The notes below the pieces were generated by a model, which saw only the letters and a list, made by a program, of their open reading frames with translations, did no database searches and was not told where the DNA came from. The position numbers were made by a program, and so were the translations under genes. Shown piece after piece: positions 1 through 10,283 of a DNA stretch of 64,000 nucleotides. Origin of the DNA: Torymus aiolomorphi (lineage: Eukaryota; Arthropoda; Insecta; Hymenoptera; Torymidae); the NCBI GenBank assembly GCA_036365515.1, contig CM070873.1, positions 220,976,376-221,040,375 of the forward strand. Reading direction: 5' to 3'. Position 1 is the stretch's first letter. Every line of letters begins with the position of its first letter.

Positions 1-741
1 CTCATTGTTGCAGAGCATCTTGATGCTCTTCTTGATCTTCCAGTGCTTTCCAAAGCAACTCCCGACGATCTTTCAATGCTAATCGATAAGACGCGCCAAC
101 ACCTTAACATGTTGGAGCAAGTTCAAGTTAAAATGAATGAAGATATTATGATTAGGATTTTAGAAAGATGTCTTCCCCAAGGGGTTTTATCGAAATGGCA
201 GGATAAGTTAGAGGGCGATAAGCTCCCGACGCTGGATGAATTCTATAAATTTATCCAGTCTACGGTTTTCAAACTGCGATCGCTAGAACGAGCGTCAGCG
301 GCTAATCGTAATAACGCCCGGAAACGAACGGGAGATAAAATTGATAAAACATTAAAAGGAAAATTTCCTAAGACAGATGCGCGATCTCTCGCTACGACTC
401 ATACGAGCTCATTGAATACATCTAGTCCTCCGAACTCGTCCAAGTTCACGTGTCGCCAATGCAACGGAGAGCATAGTCTTCACAAGTGTTTGGACTTCAA
501 TAACTTGAAGATCCAGGAGCGGTGGGATGTCGTCAAAAGTAAAAATCTTTGTCGCAATTGTTTAGCATCGCATCCTCTCCCATGCAAGAGTAACAATCGT
601 TGTAAGAAGTGTAATCGCGATCATCACACATTGTTGCATGCCGAGAAAAAGGTCAGATCCGCCAAAGATCAATGTCGAAATCCAAATAGCACGCCACAGG
701 GTGGGCAGGGAGCCAATCCTCTTTATCAAACGCAACCATGA
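1..741 (+). CDS. gag: Gag of a BEL/Pao LTR retrotransposon, 5' end outside the window
   Basis: Structural protein of a BEL/Pao retrotransposon; it would assemble a cytoplasmic particle and bind the element RNA. The frame is open from the first base of the window, so the N-terminus and 5' LTR lie to the left; no true start codon can be assigned, and the first GTG at 43 is not one. Toward the C-terminus are Cys/His clusters typical of BEL/Pao Gag: CRQCNGEH, then CRNCLASH, then CKKCNRDHH (about residues 150-215 from the window edge). The middle is basic and Ser/Thr-rich. The frame ends at TGA 739-741, and the same frame then stays open into Pol, which is unusual because BEL/Pao elements commonly have one continuous gag-pol frame. 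Family call is solid; whether the TGA is a mutation or a read-through site is open. Confidence 0.9.
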   Translation, partial: LIVAEHLDALLDLPVLSKATPDDLSMLIDKTRQHLNMLEQVQVKMNEDIMIRILERCLPQGVLSKWQDKLEGDKLPTLDEFYKFIQSTVFKLRSLERASAANRNNARKRTGDKIDKTLKGKFPKTDARSLATTHTSSLNTSSPPNSSKFTCRQCNGEHSLHKCLDFNNLKIQERWDVVKSKNLCRNCLASHPLPCKSNNRCKKCNRDHHTLLHAEKKVRSAKDQCRNPNSTPQGGQGANPLYQTQP

Positions 742-3700
742 CTGGATGGCGGCTCTTTTGCTTCAGTCGCATATCCCTCCGATTCTCAGTTGATGACCAC
801 TGCAGTAGTCAAATTTGAAAATGGTCGAGGACGTTGCGTCATGGCGCGTGCACTTCTAGACTCGTGTTCTACTGTAAATTTGATCACCAAAAAATTTGCT
901 AATTCGCTAAATGTATTGAAACAGTCTTGTGCTGTTAACATTGGAGCAGTTGACGGGTTGTGTACGGTCTCAAACTATTATATCAGAACTGCTTTCGTTT
1001 CAAATTACAACGATTCTAGATACGAATTGAATTTTTTAATTGTACCTAACATTACTGACTTTGTACCGAATGAGGAATTTCCGCGACTGTTGTTCAACAT
1101 TCCTGAAGAGTTGCAACTAGCGGACCCGCAATTTCATGTGCCAAAACCCGTAGACGTTTTACTGGCCTCTCGTACAACTTTATCGGTATTGGCCTCAGGT
1201 CAAATTGAACTTCAGCAGGAGCAATCGCGTATCGTTCTTCAGAAAACTGCGTTAGGTTGGATAGTGGCCGGGGGAACAGATTCTTTCAAAGCGTCATCAA
1301 AGTCTTCATGTAATGTCGTAAAATTGGACAAACTCATCGAACGCTTCTGGCTTATCGAAGATTTCGATCATGAGCCCGTTCGGTCTCGAGACGAAATAGC
1401 TTGTGAGGAACATTATAGAAGTCACATTAAACGTGACGCTTCAGGTAGATATATAGTGCATCTCCCCTTTAGAGACAGCAAATTTAACCTCGGAGAGTCT
1501 AAACAACAGGCGCTTAAGCGTTTCTGTGCTTTGGAACGCAAGTTCGAGATTAACCCATCTCTGAAAGCCGCTTACACTACTGCCATGAACGAATACGTCG
1601 CTCTCGGTCACATGTCTCGGTGCGATGATGACGGTGAAGGATGTTTCCTTCCGCACCATCCTGTGATTAAGGATTCAAGTGAAACTACCAAAGTTCGACC
1701 CGTGTTTGATGCTTCAGCTAAAACGTCCACGGGTATCTCGCTCAATGACGTTCTCTTGGTAGGCCCAACAATTCAAAATACGATCTTCGAACAGGTTCTT
1801 CGATTTCGACTTAGTAAGTTTGTTATAACAGCAGACATCGAAAAAATGTATCGTCAGATCCTCGTACATCCCGAGGATAGGAAATATCTGAAAATTTGGT
1901 GGTACGATAATGGTAAAATAGCGCCATTCCAACTTAATACCGTTACGTTCGGTACCGCTTGCGCGCCTTTCCTTGCTATCCGTACTCTGCAACAGTTGGC
2001 GAGGGACGAAGCAAAAGACTTCCCACGAGCTAGCAAATTGCTTCAACGCGATTTCTATGTAGACGATTTCATTTCCGGTGCAGATTCTCTCGACGAAATT
2101 CTTAGCATTCGTGATGAAATGATCGAGTTATTGAGTCGCGGAGGATTCATCATCAGGAAGTGGGCTTCTAACCATGGTGCGGCGTTAGATAGCATCGATA
2201 GGAAAATTTTCGATCTTGATTGTGGTGTAAAGGAAAGGCCTGTCCAGAAAACCCTTGGGATCATTTGGAATTCTCGAGACGACCTGTTCACGTACTTGGT
2301 AGCTCCGATTAATTCTCAAAACGTCTTAACTAAAAGAAAGCTTTTATCGGAAATTTCCAAGATCTACGATCCTCTTGGGCTCTTGGGACCAGTTATTCTA
2401 TATGCAAAGGTTCTGATACAGGACTGTTGGAAGTCAAAAATCTTATGGGATGAAGCGCTCCCACTAGAAATTCAATCAAGGTGGCAAACGTTCGCTGAGC
2501 AACTTCCAACACTTCAAGATTGGGCGATTTCTCGTCAGTTGCTTTGTGACAATCCCATGGATATCGAAATCCACGGATTTAGTGACGCGTGCGCATATGG
2601 ATATGGAGCGTGTCTGTTCATCAAGTCCATCAATGTCGAGGGTGTCGTAACTATAAAACTTGCTTGTAGCAAGTCCAAGGTAGCTCCTTTAAGCGGGGTT
2701 ACGATTCCTCGTTTAGAACTTTGTGCAGCGTCCATCCTCAAAAAACTCTACGTTAAAGCTAGGGCGCAATTTGAGATCCCCATAAAGAGAGTAGTTTTCT
2801 GGTCAGACTCCACTATTGTGCTCTGTTGGCTTAGGAAAGCTCCACATTTGTTGAGAACATTCGAGTCGAATAGGGTCGCAGAAATACAAAGTTTAGACAA
2901 TCAGGTTCAATGGAGACACGTGCGGTCTGAGGATAATCCAGCAGATCCGCTTTCGCGAGGATTATTACCGCTAGAGTTCGTTAAGAACACACTCTGGACT
3001 TCGGGCCCCAGCTGGTTGACCTTGGCTGAAACAGAATGGCCTCCTACTTTGGAGTCGTCATCAATGAACATACCCGGCATGAAGAAGGATACTTGTTTGG
3101 TGTCTACCAACGATTGCGCGTCCATCTACTCTCGTTTTTCTTCATTTCAGCGTTTGATTAGGGTTGTCGCTTTCATGCTGCGTTGGAGAACTCGAGATTG
3201 CCTCAAGAAAGCCTCAAATTCGGTTGGCGAAACCTCTGACCTGGAAGTTCGATCCATTAAGACGGTAGCGAGGAATCGCCCATTGCTGTGTTGTGAATTG
3301 GTTGAGGCAGAGCAAAAAATCTTAGCAATGATTCAACGAGAGCGGTTTTCAAAGGAAATCAAACTTTTAGCGACTGCTCGAGATACAAACCCAGGCGAGT
3401 TGACTGTTCCTTTTCGTAAGGCAACAGGATTGGACGAGTTAAATCCATTTCTCGACGAACATGACCTTATCCGTGTAGGAGGTCGTTTAAAAAAGGCTGA
3501 TTTGGCTTACAATCAGCGTCATCCGGTGTTGTTGCCCAGCCAACATCTCGTAACCGATATCATCATACGCGAAATCCATGAAGCTAATCTACATGCAGGG
3601 ATTCAATCGACGCTTTATTCCATTCGGGAGCGTTTTTGGATTCTCAACGGCAAGAATCAAGTCAGGAGGATCGTCCATCGTTGTGTGGAATGCATTCGTC

Positions 3701-4683
3701 AGAAGCCTAAGATTGTACATGCAAAGATGGCTGACTTACCGGACAGTCGCGTCAACGAAGCGCCGGCATTTAGTCGCACTGGTGTTGATTTTTTTGGCCC
3801 CATCTTAATAAAAGAAAAAAAAGATAAAAATAGGAGCTTTCTCAAAACCTACGGTTGCGTTTTTGTTTGTATGGTCTCCAAAGCGGTCCACATCGAATTA
3901 GCTACCGACCTCTCAACTGAAGGTTTTCTAGCACCCTTTCGTAGATTTATCAGTAGGAGGGGAATCCCGGAACATGTTTATTCCGATAATGGAACGAACT
4001 TCGTGGGAACCAACAAGGAGATCGGGGAAATTTACAAGTTGCATGAAACCGTCGAATTCCAAGGGGCTATAGGAGCTTTCGCTTTAAGTAAACGCATCGA
4101 ATGGCATTTTAACCCTCCATTGTCCCCGCATTTTGGAGGTTTTTGGGAAGCAGCAGTAAAGAGTTTCAAACACCATCTCAAACGCGTCTTGAAAGATCAA
4201 ATGCTCACTTATGAGCAAATGAACACTTTGTTGATTGAAATCGAAGGGATCCTAAATTCGCGGCCTTTATGCACTCTTTCAGCTGATCCCAACGACCCCT
4301 TAGCTATTACTCCCGATCATTTGCTCATTGGTAGACCTATAAATTTTTTACCTGAACAAAATTTAGTTTCAGTGCCAAGCAATCGTTTGTCCATCTACAA
4401 GTTCATCACTAAAGCCAAACAGGATTTCTGGAACAAATGGCATAAGGAATATTTAAATGAACTACAGACCCGTCAAAAGTGGCGTTCAGCAACAGCAGAG
4501 CTTAAGATTGGAGATGTGGTCATTCTGATGGAGGACAATTCTAGATGCGCACGATGGCCTCTAGGCGTCATTGTTGAAGTTTTCCCCGGCAGCGATGGCA
4601 TCAGCAGAGTGGCATCGGTTAAAACTGCGAGCGGCGTGTACAAACGTAATATTACGCGTTTATGCGCTCTACCAACTTGTTAG
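742..4683 (+). CDS. pol: Pol of a BEL/Pao retrotransposon (protease, RT, RNase H, integrase)
   Basis: Copies the element RNA to DNA and inserts it. Open in the Gag frame directly after TGA 739-741; the first ATG is at 793. Counting from about 790: an aspartic-protease-like segment has LLDSCST (residues ~22-28), where the usual Gly after Asp-Ser is Cys. RT follows (~300-470), with ITADIEKMYRQ and the catalytic YVDD near residue 422. A Pao-type A17 segment and RNase H come next (GFSDACAYGYGA ~593, WSDSTIVL, SEDNPADPLSRG). The integrase has an H-H-C-C zinc-binding region (HEANLHAG...CVECIRQKP, ~930-975) and a D,D,E core (GVDFFGP, SDNGTNFVG, PHFGGFWEAAVKS). The DUF5641-like C-terminus has WNKWHKEYL and RWPLGVI. 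About 1300 residues with no internal stop or frameshift, so a fairly young copy. Confidence 0.95.
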   Translation: MDGGSFASVAYPSDSQLMTTAVVKFENGRGRCVMARALLDSCSTVNLITKKFANSLNVLKQSCAVNIGAVDGLCTVSNYYIRTAFVSNYNDSRYELNFLIVPNITDFVPNEEFPRLLFNIPEELQLADPQFHVPKPVDVLLASRTTLSVLASGQIELQQEQSRIVLQKTALGWIVAGGTDSFKASSKSSCNVVKLDKLIERFWLIEDFDHEPVRSRDEIACEEHYRSHIKRDASGRYIVHLPFRDSKFNLGESKQQALKRFCALERKFEINPSLKAAYTTAMNEYVALGHMSRCDDDGEGCFLPHHPVIKDSSETTKVRPVFDASAKTSTGISLNDVLLVGPTIQNTIFEQVLRFRLSKFVITADIEKMYRQILVHPEDRKYLKIWWYDNGKIAPFQLNTVTFGTACAPFLAIRTLQQLARDEAKDFPRASKLLQRDFYVDDFISGADSLDEILSIRDEMIELLSRGGFIIRKWASNHGAALDSIDRKIFDLDCGVKERPVQKTLGIIWNSRDDLFTYLVAPINSQNVLTKRKLLSEISKIYDPLGLLGPVILYAKVLIQDCWKSKILWDEALPLEIQSRWQTFAEQLPTLQDWAISRQLLCDNPMDIEIHGFSDACAYGYGACLFIKSINVEGVVTIKLACSKSKVAPLSGVTIPRLELCAASILKKLYVKARAQFEIPIKRVVFWSDSTIVLCWLRKAPHLLRTFESNRVAEIQSLDNQVQWRHVRSEDNPADPLSRGLLPLEFVKNTLWTSGPSWLTLAETEWPPTLESSSMNIPGMKKDTCLVSTNDCASIYSRFSSFQRLIRVVAFMLRWRTRDCLKKASNSVGETSDLEVRSIKTVARNRPLLCCELVEAEQKILAMIQRERFSKEIKLLATARDTNPGELTVPFRKATGLDELNPFLDEHDLIRVGGRLKKADLAYNQRHPVLLPSQHLVTDIIIREIHEANLHAGIQSTLYSIRERFWILNGKNQVRRIVHRCVECIRQKPKIVHAKMADLPDSRVNEAPAFSRTGVDFFGPILIKEKKDKNRSFLKTYGCVFVCMVSKAVHIELATDLSTEGFLAPFRRFISRRGIPEHVYSDNGTNFVGTNKEIGEIYKLHETVEFQGAIGAFALSKRIEWHFNPPLSPHFGGFWEAAVKSFKHHLKRVLKDQMLTYEQMNTLLIEIEGILNSRPLCTLSADPNDPLAITPDHLLIGRPINFLPEQNLVSVPSNRLSIYKFITKAKQDFWNKWHKEYLNELQTRQKWRSATAELKIGDVVILMEDNSRCARWPLGVIVEVFPGSDGISRVASVKTASGVYKRNITRLCALPTC

Positions 4684-5007
4684 TTGATTTGTCGCCATTA
4701 AGTGTACCTAATGTGTATTAGTTTTAATCGGAACTGGCGTGTTCATTTGTATTGGAGCTTTGCAGCGCTGTTGTGATGACCAACGAAGCAGTCAATCCAA
4801 CGGAAACTGACTTCACTTGTCTAGTCTACCACTATCAAGTTAAAAAACCAAAGATTCCCTGGTTTAGTGTAGTAGATATCCTTTAACTTGTTTATACTCT
4901 CGTACAACGCTATGCATTATATTTCAGGTGCAAATTCAATTTAGTTATAGCTAACTCTGCGAACTATGCTGTTTGTAACCTTCATATCCGCAGCTCCGGC
5001 CGGGAGT
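4684..5007 (+). other. 3' untranslated part of the BEL/Pao element
   Basis: Noncoding stretch between the Pol stop (4681-4683) and the proposed start of the 3' LTR. A short purine-rich run (GGGAG at ~5001) sits just before TGTTACG and could be the plus-strand priming tract, though it is short. No ORF or structure stands out. Confidence 0.5.
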
Positions 5008-5640
5008 ATGTTACGTCATAACATATCTTTGTTCAGCGATTCATGGGTGATCGGGTGGTGAGTGTGCGCCTGCGCGCGCTGTATGTGTTTGTATGTGAGT
5101 GGCGTGAGCATTAGCTCAAAAAACACTAACGGCGGCAGCACCGTATGGTAAGCTGAGCGCCATTACTGCCGGCCGCCGTGTTGTGCCGGCGCGGTCAGTC
5201 AGTCGGTGTCTACACCTTAAGGCGTGCGGAGCTCCCTCGCAACAATATTGACTACCATTTTAAAACCTATACGATATCACTCGCGGACGCGCGAGTCTCG
5301 CCTCAAGGCTGAATACGCGATCGATTCCGAAGCGAATCACCTTCCTGTGTTCATCACGGTGATACCGAGCGCGCGCGCATTGCGTGAGCAATTGCGTTAA
5401 ATCGTGTAGCGCGCATTGCGTGAGCAATAGTGTTTTATTCTTGAGACCTGGGACCACATAGGTACTATGGTCACTTTGTAACGGCCTCGAGCGGCCACGG
5501 GCGATTCCCGCATGAGGCGCGATCTTGTGCGTGTTGATACTCTTACCAAAATAGTTTGTTATATTTTCATTGTAATATTAGATTTATTTTGTGATAATAA
5601 AAATTGGGTTTTTTATGCCAAAGGCTTTTTCCCACAAATA
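5008..5640 (+). repeat. Probable 3' LTR of the BEL/Pao element, right end undetermined
   Basis: Begins with TGTTACGTCATAACA, a plausible LTR start with the usual TG and a short inverted repeat. The stretch is GC-rich and rich in CpG, then becomes AT-rich with an AATAAAA polyadenylation-like signal near 5595. Because the 5' LTR is outside the window, the right end cannot be fixed: ...CGCAACA near 5244 and ...CCCACA near 5636 are both candidates, giving about 240 or 630 bp. Comparing it with the 5' LTR left of the window would settle the edge. Confidence 0.4.
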
Positions 5641-5664
5641 TTGGTTTGTTTCTAATATCATTAG

Positions 5665-6670
5665 TATAATCAATTATACAAGTGGTTTTTTGAAGTTTTC
5701 AAGAAGAAGCATAGTAGCAGTGTTGGTAAAATGAAGTGTTGCATTACTGATAAGGATGGATGTATTAGAAAAGTTTATGGAGAAGTTTTTGGCGTATCAC
5801 TGTTGATTTGTTCATTTCACACCGCTAAAATTTTTAGTAGACAAATTACTTGTGAGAATATAGAAATAACTAAAGCTGAAAGAGATCATATCTTATCTAT
5901 TTTACAAAACATGATTTATGCTCCTAATGAAAAAGTTTATCTTGAACATTATGAAATGTTAAAAACTAAGAAAGACAAAGTTATATCTTATTTTGATGCA
6001 AATTGGCATGAAATTCATCAAGAGTGGGTTAGATGTTTTATGGTTTCTTTCAACTTTTTAAATGAGACTAATAATAGAATCGAGTCTTTAAATCGCAGCA
6101 TAAAGTTATTTTGTAAAAAGCATAATTTTTTAGCTGATTTTATTTTGGAGTTTTTGGAATTTTTTATTTATGTTTTTGAACGTCATAGAAATGTTAAAGC
6201 TTTTCAACATTTTACGCAGGTTCCAGCTTACACTTTAAGCTCAGATATGGAAAAATATTATGAATTTGTGACCAGATATGCATTCGAGTTCATTGAAAAA
6301 GAAAATAACAATGTACAGTATGTGAAACATTATTCAATGACACCAAATAATATTTTATTAGTATACAATCAGGTTGGTGATCTGAAATACACGGTTACTT
6401 CCAAATCCTGTTCATGTAAGAGTTATTTATCCATGTGTTTACCGTGTAAACATATATTTAAGTGTCGAAAACTTTTGAATTTAAATCTTTTTGATGAGGA
6501 TCTAGTTTACGAGAGGTGGACAAAGAACTACTTTTTTGCTCGTTATCGATTATTTTAAAACACTGAAGTTCCCAGTGTTAAAGAAAATGATAATGTTTCA
6601 CAGAAATGTACATTGCTGAATGATGGATTGAATGTAGTAGTCGATGATGTGAACTTTAGTAGTAGAGAAA
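5665..6670 (+). pseudogene. MULE transposase fragment with SWIM zinc finger (ZSWIM-like)
   Basis: Fragment of a Mutator-like transposase of the type found in ZSWIM1/ZSWIM3-like proteins. From ATG 5731 an open frame of 275 codons runs to TAA 6556. It has a TDKDGCIRKVY catalytic-type segment, CSFHTAKIF, a helical middle (NNRIESLNRSIK), and a C-terminal SWIM finger CSCKSYLSMCLPCKHIFKC (CxC...CxH; residues ~227-245). The frame is open upstream to a stop at 5662 and reads family-like there (WFFEVF), so the ATG is internal and the N-terminal half of the transposase is missing. After TAA 6556 the same frame stays open for ~37 codons until repeat sequence begins at ~6671. So it is truncated at both ends and carries a nonsense codon. 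The AT-rich codon use differs from the BEL element beside it. Confidence 0.75.
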
Positions 6671-6800
6671 TGGGTGCGTTCGGCCTCGTAACGCCATCGC
6701 ACGCAACTTTACCGATGCGCTGTCGCTTCGGCCCGAAACCGCGCGAGTCTCGGCTGTTTAAGGGGGTATCAAACTCAATTTTTACCGACCGAGCAAAAAA
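6671..6800 (+). repeat. Dispersed GC-rich repeat, copy 1
   Basis: GTGCGTTCGGCCTCG... CGCCATCGCACGCAACTTTA... CCCGAAACCGCG is nearly repeated at 22460-22545. The right end (TTAAGGGGGTATCAAACTC) matches the reverse complement of 22385-22410. The family therefore has inverted ends beginning TTAAGGGGGTRTCAAACTC, with GGTCGGT outside. It interrupts the MULE fragment. Family name unknown. Confidence 0.6.
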
Positions 6801-6847
6801 TATATTGTTTTTAATAGAAAAAAAAAAATATAACGATATATGAAAAA

Positions 6848-7040
6848 TAATGAGTGCATTGCCCTCCGTAATTACATTATTAATCATTCTGCAAAATGCC
6901 AAGTCAATATTCAAAAGCGTCTAAGAATGGCATTTGAACGAAAATTTCGTTCAAATGCCATTCTCAGATGCCTTAAAATATCGACGTGAAACTTTGCAGA
7001 ATGATTCATAATGTCATTACGGAGGGCAATGCACTCATGA
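6848..7040. mobile_element. Palindromic MITE, ~190 bp
   Basis: GAGTGCATTGCCCTCCGTAAT at 6852 returns inverted, ending at 7036, and the centre is a 41-bp near-perfect palindrome (6924-6964, AGAATGGCATTTGAACGAAA around one base). The arms are about 95 bp with mismatches. No ORF; a foldback or MITE. Similar words (CTCCGTAATTGCAT, ACGAAGGGCAAT) recur near 29585 and 29740. Confidence 0.7.
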
Positions 7041-7085
7041 TTATGCATAATATTAAAAAAAAAAAATAGATTATTGTACCATATG

Positions 7086-7507
7086 GGTAATATGTAGCAT
7101 CGCGAGATTCGCGAGTCGGCGACGGCAGCGACGGCAGCGACGGCAGCGGCCAGCGGCGCGGCCTTGCCCGTGCCCCGTGTGTGTGTACGCGCATGCGCTG
7201 CTGGCTGCAGCACAGCTGAGCCATCAGTCCATCGCCGATGCCTGGGCCTAGGCCCTCCGGGAGGCGGTCCCGTGTTGCCGCCACCACCTCCGCCGCCACC
7301 TTCGCCACCTGTGCCCTCCTCTATCCATTGCTAATCGACGTGTCATCGGTGTGCCTGCCGCCTGGACCGCTCGCAGACGGCGCAGCCTGGAGCGCCGCAT
7401 CAGCCGCCCACCTCGCAGACCGTAGCGTCCGTACCGCACCGTGTGCGTGCACACCCAACGGACCGTGCCGCTTGGACTTGGCCCCGCCGTAAGACAGAAA
7501 AGTAAGT
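7086..7507 (+). other. CpG-rich patch, possible first exon with splice donor
   Basis: A sharp rise in GC and CpG content in AT-rich surroundings. It contains a short tandem run of CGACGGCAG (about 7118-7148). The patch ends at CAGAAAA|GTAAGTC, a consensus-like 5' splice site (GT at 7502-7503), after which the sequence becomes AT-rich at once. Overlapping open frames on both strands (7238-7492 +, 7006-7308 - and 7248-7514 -) look compositional. It could be an untranslated first exon or promoter, or a piece of an element; no homology recognised. Confidence 0.25.
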
Positions 7508-7537
7508 CATTCAAGAATTTATTTATTTTACGGCGTT

Positions 7538-7571
7538 GTTATTTGTACGACAGATCTGTCGTACAAATAAC
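7538..7571. repeat. 34-bp perfect palindrome
   Basis: GTTATTTGTACGACAGA followed at once by its reverse complement. No spacer and no flanking duplication seen. Confidence 0.85.
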
Positions 7572-7787
7572 CTATAACCCACTTAGAAACGTGTAAAAAT
7601 CACTGTTTTGAAAGTCTGAGATGGAAGGGACTATTATTTCTTTAGTCAAGCGTCAATCCTTGCCTATTTTTTTCTTTAATCAAGCGTCAATTCTTCGGCT
7701 AAAGAAAATTTAAGGTTAGGTTTTACGTATATATAGGTATACCTATCTAGCAATCTGGCGTATAAATAACAACGGCCAACTATAGAT

Positions 7788-10280
7788 TTGATGCGCTTTT
7801 TCGACTTTTCATTCCAAAGATTACAGATCTAAATAATCAGCAAGTGTGGAGATACTGCATTTTCTGTGTATTTTTCAAAATATTTTCAAGAAAAGTCATT
7901 TCCTCCAAACTGGCTGATTGAGTAGATCTGAAATCTAATATACAATGCCTCACCATGTACTGGATTGTATGTAAACATTCTCATAAACTTTAAGCGAGGA
8001 TGAGGAGGTCTACCTTGGAAATGCACAGGCGCTTTTTCGACTTTTCATTTCAAAGATCCCTTTCCATTCTCTACAAATATTTCAAACTTTACACACACTA
8101 TGTAATACATGCTGAGGGACTGTTTATCAAGTTTAAGATCTAAATAATTAGCAAGTGAGGAGATATTGCTATTTGTATGCTCTTTTTAAGAAATGTTCAA
8201 GTAAAAAAGTTATTTCCCCTACACTGGCTGATTGAAAAGATCTAAATTTAATATATACAGTGCCTCAGCATGCATTGCATTGTGTGAGAACATTCTGGTA
8301 AACTATGAGAAAGAGTGAGGAGGTTTTTGTCGCAAATGCACATGCGGCTTTTTGACATTTCGTTCCAAAGATCCCTTTCCATTCCCTACAAGTATCTTAA
8401 ACTTTCCATACATAATGGAATACATGCTGAGGGACAGTTTATCAAGTTTCAGATCTACATAATTAGTAAGTCTGGAGATATTACAATTTTTGTGCTTTTT
8501 CAGGAAATTTTTAAGAAAGAAAAGTCATTTCCTTCAAACTGGCTGATGGAGTATATCTGAAACTCAATATGCAATGCCTCAGCATGCATTGCATTGTGTG
8601 AGAACATTCTGGTAAACTATGAGAAAGTGTGAGGAGGTTTTTGTCGCAAATGCACATGCGGCTTTTCGACAATTCGTTCCAAAGATCCCGTTCCATTCCC
8701 TACAAGTATCTTAAACTTTCCATACATAATGGCATACATGCTGAGGGACGGTTTATCAAGTTTCAGATCTACATAGTTAGCAAGTCTGGAGATATTGCAA
8801 TTTTTGTGCTTTTTCAGGAAATTTTTAAGAAAGAAAAGTAATTTCCTCCAAACTGACTGATTGAATAGATCTGAAACCTAATATACAATGCCTCAGTATG
8901 TACTGGATTGTGTGTAAACATTCTCACACACTTTAAGCGAGGGTGAGGAGGTCTACATTGGAAATGCACACGCGCTTTTTCGACTTTTCATTTCAAAGAT
9001 CCCTTTCCATTCTCTACAAATATTTCAAACTTTACACACACTATGTAACACATGCTGAGGTATTGTTTATCACCTTTCAGATCTAAATAATTAGCAAGTG
9101 TGGAGATATTGCAATTTGTATGCTCTTTTTAAGAAATGTTCAAGAAAAAAGTTATTTCCCGTACACTGGCTGATTGAAAAGATCTAAAATTTAATATACA
9201 ATGCCTTAACATGTATTGGATTGCGTGTTAACATTCTGGTAAGCTTTAAGCAATGGTCAGGAGGTCTTAGTTGGAAATGCACTTGCGCTTTTTCGACTTT
9301 TCAGTCCAAAGATCCCTTTCCATTCTCTCAACATATCTTAAACTTTACACACACCGTGCAATATATGCTGAGGGACAGTTTATCAAGTTTCAGATCTACA
9401 TAAATAGCAAATCTGGAGATATTGCAATTTTTGTGCTTTTTCAGGAAATTTTTAAGAAAGAAAAGTCATTTCCTCCAAACTGGCTGATGGAGTATATCTG
9501 AAACTCAATATGCAATGCCTCAGCATGCATTGCATTGTGTGAGAACATTCTGGTAAACTATGAGAAAGTGTGAGGAGGTTTTTGTCGCAAATGCACATGC
9601 GGCTTTTCGACAATTCGTTCCAAAGATCCCGTTCCATTCCCTACAAGTATCTTAAACTTTCCATACATAATGGCATACATGCTGAGGGACGGTTTATCAA
9701 GTTTCAGATCTACATAATTAGCAAGTCTGGAGATATTGCAATTTTTGTGCTTTTTCAGGAAATTTTTAAGAAAGAAAAGTAATTTCCTCCAAACTGGCTG
9801 ATTGAGTAGATCTGAAACCTAATATACAATGCCTCAGCATGTACTGGATTGTGTGTAAACATTCTCATAAACTTTAAGCGAGGGTGAGGAGGTCTACATT
9901 GGAAATGCACACGCGCTTTTTCGACTTTTCATTTCAAAGATCCCTTTCCATTCTCTACAAATATTTCAAACTTTACACACACTATGTAATACATGCTGAG
10001 GGATATTGTTTATCAAGTTTCAAATCTAAATAATTAGCAAGTGTGGAGATATTGCAATTTGTATGCTCTTTTAAGAAATGTTCAAGAAAAAAGTTATTCC
10101 GCCTACACTGGCTGATTGAAAAGATCTAAAATTTAATATACAATGCCTCAACATGTATTGGATTGTGTGTTAACATTCTGGTAAACTTTAAGCGAGGGTG
10201 ATGAGGTCTTAGTTGGAAATGCACATGCACTTTTTCGACTTTTCATTCCCAAGACCCTTTCCATTTTCTACAGATATCTT
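7788..10280 (+). repeat. Satellite, ~314-bp monomer, eight copies in trimeric order
   Basis: The phrase AAATGCACaygCG + CTTTTTCGAC recurs near 8020, 8335, 8649, 8961, 9277, 9588, 9902 and 10217, a spacing of 311-316 bp. Monomers differ, but 8511-8841 is almost identical to 9452-9782 (offset 941 bp, three monomers), and the A-type monomers at 8020, 8961 and 9902 follow the same spacing. This is a higher-order trimer array, as in centromeric satellites. Short open frames recur at the same place in each monomer (for example 8629 and 9570) as a result of repetition; I see no sign that they are translated. The last copy degrades at about 10280. Confidence 0.85.
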
Positions 10281-10283
10281 AAC

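Noticed and set aside
6613..7514. Open frames around the CpG-rich patch
   Set aside because: Overlapping frames on both strands with Ala/Arg/Pro-rich composition; frame 6613-6843 is the end of the MULE remnant running into a repeat.
8315..9782. Recurring ~60-80-codon frames in the 314-bp satellite
   Set aside because: The same frame recurs because the DNA recurs; no start context, no domain, and stops differ between monomers.
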